Part shown: in pieces, positions 1 through 10,509 of the stretch
Position numbering within the stretch: the first letter of the stretch is position 1
How the letters are laid out: each line of letters starts with the position of its first letter
Origin: Cycas panzhihuaensis
Lineage: Eukaryota; Cycadophyta
Assembly: GCA_023213395.1 (NCBI GenBank)
Contig: CM041465.1
Location: forward strand, 168,213,741-168,277,740
Direction: 5' to 3'
DNA length: 64,000 nt
Position numbers and translations under genes: made by a program
Notes under the pieces: model-generated
Seen by the model: only the letters and a program-made list of their open reading frames with translations
Told to the model about the DNA's origin: nothing
Database searches by the model: none

Positions 1-359
1 GACAAATGGCACATAAGGGTGCCAACTAGGCCTAAAGAGCTACTAGGGTTTGTGTCACGCTAAGAAATTATGAAAAATAAGCTAGGGAGCTAAAAGTACT
101 TGGGAACATCATAGAGACATGGCGGAGGGTCATGGAGTTCCATGGGATATGTATCTCGAGTCATCATAGGCTAAAAATATCAAGATGCAATATGAACAAG
201 CAAACAATGAGTAGTGATCATATAGTCAATCAATTAGAATGCAATGTATGTAATGTGCCTTGATCAACCATTTTTGAAACCAACAAAAGTAAAGATAGAA
301 GTATACCTAAACTCACCTAAGTTGAGTTGCCCATGTCCATTCCTAGTAGATGGGAAATA
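1..359 (-). repeat. LTR 5'-end fragment (gypsy family), runs off window
   Basis: On the minus strand the segment starting near 359 reads TATTTCC followed by text matching the start of the 2670-5464 LTR: the GGAATGGA block, the AACTTAGGT block, and near 120-165 the equivalent of the 'CCCCATGG...TGACCCTCC' block. It is therefore the beginning of an LTR whose remainder lies outside the window. The terminal TG has become TA. Which element it belongs to cannot be decided because the rest is missing. Confidence 0.6.
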
Positions 360-1057
360 TAAACCAAAGGATAAACAAGGTGTTAAAAAAGGGAAAAGAT
401 GCTACAAAATAATATGATCAGGTAATGTGACAACAATGGTTGGAGGCCAACATTTTGACATATTGGCAGTGCGGTTTCCCACCCAAACCTTCCAAGTGGG
501 GTTCTAAAGGGGGCAGGAGCCCCCCAAGGGAGTGCAGGGGGAGTGGAACATGCCCAACAAAGAGGGGGTTCAGGGGCGATAGCCTTGACCCAAAAATTTA
601 GCACTGGAAAGTATATTAAATTATAAAGAGAATTAGGGTCGTTTTCTCAAAATACCTTAGATTCTATGATCGAGATTTGTGCCTTGGATGACCCTCTCAT
701 ATAGCCTAATTTAGGGCATTCTTCATTATGTTGATAGTGTTCAATGTATTGTGAGGAGTTGGGTGGCTAGTTGTTGTTGCTGTGAGTACTCTGTTACAAG
801 ATTATGTATATTTTCTCCATTCTACAATAATAAAGATTGATACCTTTACTTTGTGGATGTTTCCCTATCATACTACTAGGGTTTTACCATGTTATATTGG
901 GTGTACATGTGGTGCTTAGCTTTCTTGTTCATTTTATTATTTTATCTCTAGTTTAAGAACTTGCATGTTAAATTTTAGTTTCGATTCCTATAACTAGATG
1001 CAAGAATAGTTTAGATCTTAGTGGTGGTTTAAGGGTTGGGACCTTATCTTCTCAAAA
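360..1057. other. Unassigned segment between two LTR-start copies
   Basis: Positions 360-425 repeat 1114-1181 (the 'ACCAAGGGATAAA' block), so the pair 303-425 and 1058-1181 forms a direct repeat with an offset of about 757 bases. Between them, 430-1057 matches nothing else in the window. It includes a small GC-rich hairpin (GGGGGC..GCCCCC near 508-525), and 'TCTCAAAATACCT' occurs near both 654 and 1051. No coding sense was found. It may be part of a solo LTR of another family. Confidence 0.35.
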
Positions 1058-1462
1058 TACCTAAACTCACTTGAATTGAGTTGCCCATGTCCATTCCCAA
1101 TAGTTAGGAAACACAGACCAAGGGATAAATGAGGTATTCAAAAAAGGAAAAGATGCTACAAAATAGTATAATCAGGCTAAGAATCATCTAAGCTAAGTTA
1201 CAGAGGCATGTGAAAAACCTATTACCAAGAGATGATTAATCATAGGAGGCCAATGATGCCATTGGACCAAAGTCCTAGGTCATTATAGACAAGAGTACAC
1301 ATAGACGAGGAGATTAAGCAAGCAATCCAAGCAATCAAGTAAGTATACAAGCATCCTGTACCATAATAATTGTAAATATATGATAGAGCATAAGGGATAA
1401 AATATATACCTAATATTACCTATGTGATGGTATCCTAATCCATTCCAAGTGGCTAGGAAACA
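1058..1462 (-). repeat. Start of element 5's 3' LTR, with a second LTR start embedded
   Basis: On the minus strand, 1462 begins TGTTTCCTAGCC, the LTR start of this superfamily. Segment 1114-1462 aligns with 44811-45168, the end of the intact LTR on the other side. At 1113 a second TGTTTCC start occurs, which the 41779-45168 LTR lacks at that position, so an additional LTR end was inserted or recombined here. The LTR continues beyond the window edge. Confidence 0.6.
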
Positions 1463-2479
1463 CTACCCTCTTGGTAGCATAACCTCATCACTTAAAAGTA
1501 TTGGATGATGGTAAATGCTATCAACACAATCTTGTTAGTAAAAGTGCATAAAGCTCATGTGTCAGTCACCAAGATGGGTGGCGAGTGTCGCAATGGATCA
1601 CATGGATGGGAAACACATGTTTAGGCAAGGAAGGAGAGGCATGACTTAGTCAATCCTTAGGGTACAGATCCCTAGACCTGAAACATACATGGGATCATGG
1701 AAGGGTGACCTAGGGTTTACCCATGGTGGCACCTAAGTGGGTAGTATGACCCTAGAAAATAGAATGGGACCAAAATCCTTATAGAAAACAAAAGAGTAGT
1801 AGAAAGGAGGAAGGAGATGAGGGGATGTCCCATCATCTTCATATACAAGGTTGATATAATATAAATGTAATCTAAGAATAACATAATCATCATCTAGAGA
1901 GGTGTTAACATAATTAAAAAGCATGAAAAATTTATACCACGGATAATACAAGAGCCAAGTATAGAGACAAACCTGTGGACACCATAGTTTAACTTCATCA
2001 GTGGCCTATTTTCAGAGGTGAAAAGGGGAGGACATCTAGAAACAACTCTTGGGAGAGAAAGGGTCCACCCATAAAGTTGGATAGGGATTTTCTAAGGAAG
2101 GGAGGGGATGCTCTAGGATAAATTAGATGAGGTTGTTTGCCTCAACACCCTAGTTACAAGGGATATACTTGATGTCTATTGAAGCAAAGGTGGATAAAAG
2201 AGATCAAGCAGTTAAAGAAAGGGATGAGGAGAGTAAAAGGGACCTCAAAGAGACATAGGCTAAGCCTAGTCTCCTAGTGAAAGAGGAGGACATCCCGAGG
2301 GAGGAGTGTCATGATGACGTCTCATTCACACATGGGCCTTTTGCATTATATTTCAATGATAAGAAAGCTTTGGACCTCTACGAGGATCCACACCACACTT
2401 AGATGTATAATTGTATCCCCCTATAAGGATTTTGGCTTCGTTAGGGGCATATTAATAATGATATATACTATTATTCATC

Positions 2480-2510
2480 ATATATATATATATATACATA
2501 TATATATATG

Positions 2511-2604
<94 letters not shown>

Positions 2605-2610
2605 TATATG
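2480..2610. repeat. (TA)n microsatellite with TACATA interruptions
   Basis: About 130 bases of nearly pure TA with regularly placed TACATA interruptions. It lies about 60 bases from the insertion point of element 1. Unlike the other TA tracts in the window, this one is in the 3' noncoding region of element 5, not inside an LTR. Confidence 0.95.
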
Positions 2611-2664
2611 GGGACCACATTGGCACCCCATTTTGATACACTTTATGTATTTGCATTCATTATG

Positions 2665-2669
2665 GATGG
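2665..2669. other. Left target-site duplication of element 1 (GATGG)
   Basis: GATGG directly precedes the TGTTTCC LTR start at 2670. The right flank after the other LTR (37389-37393) is GATAG, one transition away. Length 5 is normal for Ty3-gypsy integrases. Sequence on both sides is degenerate element 5 DNA, consistent with one insertion. Confidence 0.75.
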
Positions 2670-3188
2670 TGTTTCCCAGCTATTGGGAATGGATACAAAT
2701 AGGTCAACTTAGGTAAGCTCAAGTATGCTTCTTCCTTTTTACTTTTACTATTTCTTTGGAAAGGTCGATTAAAGTATTGCCTCATTGCATGACTGCTTGC
2801 TTCATTTGTATGATCACTTTGTATCCGTTGCCTAGTCATGCTGATTGTCATATTGTAAGCCTATGACAACCCAGTGGGACCTACCTTTCTGTAAGGTAGG
2901 CATCCCCATGGCACTTGATGACCCTCCGTGCTATCTCCACACTGCCTCAAGCCTCATTTAATTCGTATGATCCATTCATGCCCTGATTTTGAGCTCTTAC
3001 CATGATGTTTCCAGGACCTTTAGCCTTTGATGCCTCTTTTGGCCTTATCCACATGTCTTATGGACTGTCCTCGTTACCTAGACAGGGGGGCCAGCCCCTC
3101 TCAAGCCTACCACATCACCTCCTAAGGCTCCCGGAACCCAGATTATTACCATTTTAGCTTTCTGGTCCTGCATCGTTGTAAACTTAGC

Positions 3189-3228
3189 GGTACCACAAAG
3201 TTTACCATGGTACCGCAAAGTTTACCAT
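3189..3228 (+). repeat. Two tandem 20-bp U3 repeats
   Basis: GGTACCACAAAGTTTACCAT is followed directly by GGTACCGCAAAGTTTACCAT, ending about 130 bases before the TATA box. The same pair occurs in the 3' LTR at 35073-35112 and, in reverse complement, in diverged form near 14262-14305. The LTR at 28664-31401 has a shortened version. The position suggests a promoter-proximal regulatory repeat; the function is inferred. Confidence 0.65.
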
Positions 3229-3359
3229 AGTGTGACTGTTGCAAGTTATTTTTTAAAACTACCATAGTAATTCTCACTTTTTCTGTAGAATTGCCATGTG
3301 GCCTCATGCCTAGCTCAGCCCTATTTGTGCCCTATTCGCTTGTTTAGGGTTGGGATGGG

Positions 3360-3367
3360 TATAAATC
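3360..3367 (+). promoter_or_regulatory. TATA box of the element 1 5' LTR
   Basis: TATAAATC within GGGATGGGTATAAATCC. The block is conserved in the 3' LTR (35244-35250) and, as GGGTATAAG, on the minus strand of the two element 2 LTRs (near 14117-14126 and 30727-30735). This is the best candidate for the LTR promoter core. The transcription start was not resolved. Confidence 0.65.
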
Positions 3368-4430
3368 CTAAAACCATCATCATTTTGCCTCTCTTAGATC
3401 TTTTTAGCTCTCCAACTCAACTATTTCCTACTGTTGTCTCTGCTATATCTTTCTTCCTTCCATAGGTGCATCTGCAGGACTGTGTTTCCTGTAGCTCCAG
3501 TCTAGAATTCACTTGCAACAACCCTTCTCCATGGTGGGAAGCTCCTCTCTAGGCATTCTCAAGTGAGTTTGCCATGGTTCTCTTCGTCACTAGCCCTAGA
3601 AAGTGTCTCTTACGGCTGCCTTTAGGGATTCCTCCTACTAAACCCTGCAGGAACTCTTCTTCTTCACTGGTTGTAGGGGCAAGCCTACCCTAGACTCATC
3701 CCAATAGGTATTTAGATCCCTTTTTTTAGAGTTTCTTGTGTGCTATTCTCACGTTAGACTCATTTTCAAGTGTGTTTGATCTCTTTCTTTCTGTTTAGCT
3801 GTAGTAGACATTCTTTCCATTGAGTTTAGCCTTGTATCTCTAGGTTTTCACCTTTCCTCTGCTAGTTTTACTTAAGGAAGTAGTGGGAGAAGATCCATAA
3901 AGGTTGGGTGAAGGGAGTAAGGCAGGATCAGTCCCACTTAGGCCTACTCCCCAAGGGCAACTCCCCTTCCCACCTTTCTTCTACTACTCCCATGCTTCTC
4001 TTGGGTTAATTAGGAGGAAGTGGACCTTAGGCCTGCGCTGGATTATCAGCATGTGCAGCCCTTACTGCATTGATTCCAGACCTGCATGCCTCTCATTTAG
4101 ACCTTCGTAGTATCCCCAATGTTGATTGGTATTCCTTGAAGGTCTTGGGGAAGGTTGGTGTGATGGATCACTACCCATAGCGACTCTTTTACCTTGATAC
4201 CTCCTTAACACTTTGCTACACTTATCTTCATGCTTCTTGGCTATCATAAGTTGCTTTTTGTCCTTACCTTGGTGTGCTAAAAGGCTGTGTGGAGAACCTA
4301 GCAGAGGGTTTGGCCATCCTGAGGCTTCCCTTCACTTCTTCTTGCTTGATGTGCGTGTTTGCTTGGGGGGAGGTTGGAGTTATTTGCAGCAATTATTTTC
4401 TTTAACTTTATATACATTTCGACATATACT

Positions 4431-4433
<3 letters not shown>

Positions 4434-4488
<55 letters not shown>
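4434..4488. repeat. (TA)n microsatellite in the LTR
   Basis: 55 bases of pure AT alternation. The equivalent site is 98 bases long in the 3' LTR of the same element (36315-36412), about 172 bases in the LTR 41779-45168, and only a few repeats in the element 2 LTRs. Confidence 0.95.
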
Positions 4489-4489
<1 letters not shown>

Positions 4490-5465
4490 CTCTTCTCGAG
4501 CCCCTTCTTGGAAGGGATAGGCTCTTGTATGTGCAAGTTGATGTGGCATTTTTGCGAATGGAAAAGGCATCTGGATCCGGGTAAGATCTAACCTCTTTTT
4601 TCCTTTGCTTTGTTTGATTCCTTTTTGTCCCACTTTCCTTTCACAAGGGAAAGGTAAGGAAGCCCCCATCCTTCGTATTGATCTTGATCACACATCCATC
4701 AGTTGGTGAGAGGGCATGCATTATGTGTGAGTGGGGTCTTCTGTCGGTTGTTATATCTCTCGGGTATGCACGTCTCTCTCTTTATCCCCCATTTTCCTTT
4801 TGCTTTTGTTTAAATCTATGCTTTAGCTAAATAGATCACGGGAAAGTAAAAGGATAAATGGTATTGGTTGTCCACATTTAAATCTCGTATGCTTGTCACA
4901 TACAGGAAAAGGACATAATAGGAACCCCCTTTCCTCTTCCTCTTCCTATCAGCCTAAACATACTCTTAAGTGCATTCCATTTAGTGTTGTTTATTTGCAC
5001 ATATAATACTTGTTCTTTTTTCCTTTTGCCCCTTTAGTTGTTAAAGGAAGACTTGGTTTGAGTGTCTCTCTCTCTCCCTCTTGGTTCTATTTGCCTTGAC
5101 CAAATAACCAAGAGAGACCCGTTTGCATTGTAGGTGTTCGCCTACCCCATTCACATTCATTTCCCTTCATCAAAGGGAAACCCTTTGAGGATTCTTCTTC
5201 TTCCCTTCCGACCATCCAAGGGTGGGAGGACCTTCCTCTCAAGACCATCTAGGCTAACCCCCTGTATGCACTCTCTCATCTGGATTAAGGGTTACTTTAA
5301 GGTAGTTGGGTGCTATTCGTAGGTCCCAAACTCATGCTCCGGTGCACAGGGTGCCCTGTGTGGTGCTCTCTTTGCTTGTAAGATCTTGCCCATACCTTCA
5401 ACACTAATTGTTGCCGACCATTATTCCTATTGAGCTTAGTGACTATCCCGTAGAAGCGCATCCAT

Positions 5466-5485
5466 TGGCGACCATACTGGGGACC
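5466..5485 (+). other. Primer-binding site of element 1
   Basis: TGGCGACCATACTGGGGACC begins two bases after the LTR end CATCCA. Similar sites follow the element 2 and element 5 LTRs (about 28643-28663, 26258-26279 and 41758-41777). It resembles the TGGCGACTCCGCTGGGGA sites used by plant Tat-lineage elements, which match tRNA-Arg, but has central differences. The primer tRNA is therefore unproven. Confidence 0.7.
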
Positions 5486-5629
5486 TGCCAATAAGGGAGC
5501 TAGTTCCTATCCCTTCCTATTGGTACTACTACCTTTTAGTGGTCTTCTCCACTCATTTATTTTGTTGGGTAGCCCCCAGCACGTACTTTGTATCTCTCTT
5601 TCCTCTTCTAACACTTTGGCAAGTTTTAT

Positions 5630-7996
5630 ATGCAACGTTTCTCACGTCGCCTATGTGGTTTGTCTCCATTGTTAGAAGATCCTACATATCTTCTTCTTTC
5701 ATCGTCGCATCCCGATTCGACAATGAAAGGATACTCTTCAGATTGGGCTTATCATGCCTTTGCTTTGAGAACTCATGAGTTCTCCACATCCATTCTAGGA
5801 TCCACCCAAGAGGGTGACGATCCTATTTACTACCTGGGTGATCAACATCACCCACTTGATACCCATCCCTCTACTCATGCATTGGAGGGTCCATCTCCTC
5901 TCGAGATTCACCACCTAGTTAGTCACTCTTATGAGGAGTTCCCTAAGGGGTCTACTTCATATGAAGTCCTATCCACCTCCTACAATCATATAGATACCCC
6001 TCCTGCTGACGTAGTTGAAGCCCTTAGTGAGTGCTTCTATGCTGCTCGTCTTTAGAGACGTCCTTGATGGTTTGAAGATGTCTTGCATGGTGGGGCACCC
6101 TCCTCGTCCACTCATGTCCCACCGTCTTCATCCGCATCTACACCTCCCACAACGAGTAACCCCTTTGTGCCTACACATTCATCCTGCTCTATCTCTATGT
6201 CTACCTTAGGGACATCTATCGTACCTTCTATTCCTCATCACGGTCCTAGCTCTTCAGGGCCCTCTCATGGTATGTCTTTCTCCCAGCTTGGGGTTAGCAT
6301 ATCTTTTCCTAGTCAAGCCAACATGCCACTTCTTAACATGATGCATGCATTTCCTAGTAGGCCTAGAGATCCTACTAGCACCCCTATTACTAGTCATGTG
6401 GGATCTTCTCCTATGTATACTCAAAACCAACCTAATGGTCCTTCTCTTTACGTACCCCTAGTCTATACTTCTCAGCCTTGGGGGCATCAGAAAGGGAACC
6501 ATATTCTAGCTTACGGGGTGGACCTGCTACATCTATATAGGGTTGCGCCACCCAAAGATGGCCCATATGGACAAAAGCCGATTCCATACCCTTCCTTTCC
6601 TCCATCTTGCGTAGCTCTTTACACCGCGCCTTTACAAGGAAACCCAACTTCCTTTCAAGGCACTTACCCCCAAGTCCCTTTTCAGCAAGGAACATTTCCT
6701 CAAGGAGGGATGGGTCTACTACCCCTATACGTTCCTTGTCCACTACCTTCCATATCATTTGTCAATCCTATAGTCCAGGCAAGGGCATGTCCCTTCATGG
6801 ATTATAGCTCAACACCATTATCTGTTGAGGCATTAAGAACCAATTTGCCGCCTCATCCTCCTAAAGTTCCTAAGTTCGATGGAACTTCATCACAAGATCC
6901 AGTAGAGCATGTTCGTAGTTTCTCTATGGTGTGTATAGATTACTAGGCTTATGATCACATACTAATGAAATTATTTCTGCGTTCTTTACAAGGTGATGCC
7001 CTTAAATGGTTTTATCACCTGCCTGCCCATTCTATTTTTTTGTTCCAACAACTTGTGGATGAGTTCATCAACTATTTTAATGTAGCTCATCCATTTGAAA
7101 GTGGAATGAAATCCCTCTTTTCACTTAAACAAGGGCATGATGAGATGAATCATGACTTTGTGCAGCGATTTCATGACCTCCTCCATTCCACTAAGGCTAC
7201 TTTGCCTGAGGAATTAAAGAGGGATCTCTTTGTTAATGCACTTCACCTAGAAGTCCATGTGGAAGTCCTTAGGATGGGGGCAACTACATGTGATTCTGCC
7301 ATTGCAAAGTGCTTAGCGCTTGAGGCTATTGAGATCCAGGCTGGACTAAAAAAGCCTCTCAAGCCCTCACAACTATATGAGGCACCACCCCAAACCAAAG
7401 AAACCAAACCATAGTAATCCACTAGGTCCTCTTCTCATCTGACTAAGAAGATCCTAGATCCGCTCACTTTTGCTATACGTTCATTCAAACGTACGATGAA
7501 GGAACTTAAACTGCAAGCTCCTTCATCACCCACTTCTAATAAACAAATCCAACAAGCTGATCAAGTCGCTCTCCCTAAGGGTGGTAATACCCAGTCCTCT
7601 CAAGGAAGGAAGCTAGATTCTTTGCTTGAGAAGAAGTGGTGTTCCATTCATGGGGAGTGTTTCCATGACAACTCACGTTGTAGGGCTCAACATCCTAGGG
7701 ATACCCCTCAATGTGACTCATCTCCTAAATGGGCCTTAAGGCCCAACCTAGACCAACCAATCCATAAAGATCTGTTTCCCAAGCATGGGGAATGTGATCA
7801 TAATGCTCAACCCAAAAACAACCGGAACCGGGGAAGATCCTCGAACTCATGTCCTTCACGTGATAAAGGGAAGGGCACCCGGGATTCGTCTTCTTCCTCG
7901 TGTTCTCCTAATCATCGTACTCCCTCACCTTTGTGGTCCTGGAATAAGGGAAAGAAGGTGATTAAATGCTTGAGGCCACCCGTTTATATGCCTTAA
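5630..7996 (+). pseudogene. gag: gag of element 1, broken by nonsense codons
   Basis: Capsid/nucleocapsid precursor, readable in one frame from 5630 to about 7965. Nonsense codons lie at 6053 (TAG), 6065 (TGA), 6944 (TAG), and 7412 and 7415 (TAG TAA). Element 2 has sense codons at these places (for example TGG at 6944, CAA CAA at 7412), so these are later C-to-T or G-to-A changes. The N-terminal part (about 5630-6780) is Pro/Ser/His rich and not recognised. The capsid-like core (6840-7360) begins with PKFDG and includes DALKWFYHLP, typical of retrotransposon gag. At 7640 a knuckle with spacing C-X2-H-X4-H-X4-C (CSIHGECFHDNSRC) matches the variant usual in Tat/Ogre gag. A one-base loss near 7965 shifts the frame before protease. 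Confidence 0.88.
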
Positions 7997-9627
7997 CTTG
8001 CTCTCAAGCTGCTAAAGAGGCAGTCGACGCCTCTTCTTTTGTTCCACACTCTGATCCTCTTTCAGAAACCTCCCTTCTGGAAGTCCCATTACTTCCCAAG
8101 ACTATTCCCATTTGTCTAAGTCACAACGATTTTAGAAGGGCCCTTCTTCAATTTACAGCAAAGGGGAAGGCCTTTTCTGTCATCGACGAGCTTTATACTG
8201 TGGTCACTAGGATGTCTATCATGGATGTCTTGAAAAGTTATCCCAAACAACAGACACTCCTTTTGGAAGCTTTAGGGTTAGGTGACGCGCCCATTCACAC
8301 CTTGGGTATTACTCAAAGCCATGAGCCTATCATTTCTTTTAACCCTAAAGATCTTCCTCCCACTTGTGAAAGGGAATGCCAATGGAACGTCCCTTTCACC
8401 ATCACTATTGATACAACAGACTGTACCTTGCGAAGGACCGTCGTTGATAACTGTTCTTCCGTTAATGCCATGCCCTTGCACGTTATGCAAGAGCTTGGTA
8501 TTTCTACCTTGGAACCTGTTCCAAGGCGATGCCAAGGCTACGACGGTAGCGAAAAGACTCCATTGGGATATGTTTCGATCCTGCTCACTCTCGAGGCCAA
8601 GACTATCCTTGCAGACATTGTAGTCCTTGACGTTGATGTCAACTACAATCTTCTCTTGGGTCGACTGTGGCTCAATCAAATGGGAGCCATGTGTTCGACC
8701 TGTTGGGGGAAACTTAAGTTCGTCCATGATGGACGAATGAGGGTTTCCCGTGAACACCCACCTGTCAAACAAACTCATCCTACCAACCAAACAAGCCATG
8801 GCCATATGAAGGGGGACAAAGGCCCTTTTACTCATGCCTTGGCTTGCTCCATCGGCATACCTAATTCATCATATCTTAAAGGAGATCCTATATCTTCTTC
8901 CTCTAGCCTTACTCACTTTTATCCTATTGGTGTTGGGAGCTACAGGTACCTCAATTTGTTTAGTGATGATGAGTCCCATGGCAGGGATGAGGACTTTCCT
9001 CACCCTATCTCTATCCTTCGCACTAGTAAGAGGCACCCTTCCTGTTCTAGGTCCCAACCTAGAACTCCTCTTGTTGGAGAGACTAATCATCCTATTGTGG
9101 CACATATCATTGCATGCATTGACCCATAGGTCCTTGATTCTCCCTCTCCATCACCCCCCACAGGTGATGGCCTCAAGGAACTTCCTTTTGCTCCTTCTAA
9201 GGAGCCCCTTCCTAACTCTCCCTTAGAGTCTTTTGGGGATGTTGGACAACCTATAGACCATCGTAGCTTCGTTGCTCCAACTCCTTCCAACACCCCATCT
9301 ATTCGAAGTAAGGTCATCCATGGGGTGGATTACTTCAAAGATGATGAGGCCTTACTTGAGCACTTAGCGAGCTCTGCGTCGAACCTTCCTTCTAGTCACC
9401 ATAGGCTTAGCCACTAGAAGGTCTTGGAAATTGGGTCCATGCTCACTGACCTAATTCCATCCCCTATTTTGTCCCTTCTTGTTGACCTTGCCCCTCTCCA
9501 TGTTGAGGAGGGGAATACCATGTGCATGGGGGCAACCCAGGACATAGTCCTAGTCCCAAGCAAGGTCATTAAGGTAGGGGTGGAATGCTCTCTTGATGAG
9601 GTAAGGGAATATTCCCTTTTATTCTAG
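7963..9627 (+). pseudogene. pol: Aspartic protease region of element 1
   Basis: Polyprotein protease, open from 7966 to 9129 and continuing in the same frame to 9627, with stops at 9127 and 9415. The active-site block at about 8440-8475 reads VDNCSSVNAMP. Elements 2 and 4 have VDNGSS there, so this copy has lost the expected Gly. The downstream LLLGRLWLNQMGA block matches the flap/C-terminal part of retropepsins in this lineage. After the protease a Ser/Pro-rich linker of about 150 residues leads to reverse transcriptase. The stop at 9415 is also present in elements 2 and 4, and that at 9625 also in element 2 (TAA in element 4). Confidence 0.85.
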
Positions 9628-10509
9628 GAGTTTCAGGATGTCTTTGCGTGGTATTATTCTGGCATGAAGGGAATCGACCCCTCCATTATCACCCACAATC
9701 TCACTACCGTTCCTGGCGCCCACCACGTGTGCCAGAAGCAGCATCCTCTCCATCCTAAACTCTTAGCCACCATCAAAATGGAGGTTGAAAAACTTTTAGA
9801 TGCTGGACTCATTACTTCTATCGACTATCATAAATAGGTGTCCAATATTGTTCCCATTGCTAAAAAGAACGAGACCATCTGGATATATGTTGATTTTTGT
9901 GATATCAACAATGTGTGTCTTAAGGACAACTTTCCACTCCCTTTCATCGATCAAATCATTGATTGAACTGTTGGGTTTAAAGTCATATCCTTGATGGACA
10001 GCTTCTCCAACTATAACCAGATTCAAATCTCTCCTGAAGACTGCCACAAGACGACTTTCATCACCACGTGGGGTACCTTTGCTTATAAGGCAATACCCTT
10101 TGGTCTCAAGAATGCAGGTGCTACTTACCAAAGGGCGATGCATTTTATCTTCTATGACCTCATCGACGACACATTGGAGGTCTTCATGGATGACATGATG
10201 GGTCACCTCTTAGACCTTGATGCCTTAGATGAGAGACGTTTAGCTACCTACCAGGCTAACCTCACATCCAAGGCCCACTCACAAAGGACCTATGATAAAC
10301 ATCTTCATTCCCATCCTTTATATCCTGGGGACCACATCCTCAAATTGGAATATCTCCATGACTTCTTGACTAAATTTAGACCCAAATAGGTTGGCCCCTT
10401 TATCGTTCTCGAGACCCTCGATAATGGCACTTATAGGATCACTACCTTGGAGGGCCTTGAGTTTGAGAAAGTTGTTAATAGGAAATTCCTCAAGAAATTC
10501 TACACGTGA
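9628..10509 (+). pseudogene. pol: Truncated reverse transcriptase fused in frame to the integrase tail
   Basis: Begins EFQDVFAW, the start of the gypsy RT domain, and continues through GFKVISLMDSFSNYNQIQ to FMDDMMG at about 10183-10203, the YxDD box. Stops at 9835 (TAG; element 2 has TGG) and 9964 (TGA; shared with element 2). Directly after the YxDD box, near 10202, the text jumps to LDALDERRLATYQANL, the C-terminal part of integrase. RT thumb, RNase H and the integrase zinc finger and core are deleted. The join keeps the frame, giving a short hybrid ending KFLKKFYT-stop at 10509. Another TAG (from TGG) is at 10387. Confidence 0.88.

Larger units (their letters stand above)
1463..2669 (-). 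other. 3' noncoding region of element 5
   Basis: This segment lies between the LTR start at 1462 and the insertion point of element 1. Parts align with 45169-46400, which holds the same position (between the integrase end and the LTR) in element 4. Shared landmarks are a 'TATAAGGATTT' block and a CACCTCATTTTG-like block next to low-complexity sequence. No protein was recognised. Many short ORFs here look spurious. Confidence 0.55.
2670..5464 (+). repeat. 5' LTR of element 1
   Basis: Begins TGTTTCCCAGC and ends GCGCATCCA, followed by a primer-binding site. It aligns along its whole length with 34554-37388 (same strand) and, in reverse complement, with 12055-14818 and 28664-31401. Length 2,795 bases. 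It carries a tandem 20-bp repeat, a TATA box about 690 bases in, and a TA tract. Short ORFs within it are not conserved between copies. Confidence 0.93.

Noticed and set aside
2471-2656. ORFs made of Ile-Tyr repeats in TA tracts, also at 4213-4669, 36241-36582 and 43027-43459
   Set aside because: They are translations of (TA)n microsatellites and change length between LTR copies; no coding meaning.
6432-6758. ORF of 108 codons antisense to gag
   Set aside because: Opposite strand of the Pro/Ser-rich gag part; not conserved in elements 2, 5 or 6.
8278-8835. Long ORF on the strand opposite to the protease (185 codons)
   Set aside because: It is the shadow of the protease frame. The homologous stretch in element 2 does not keep it open, and no domain is recognisable.
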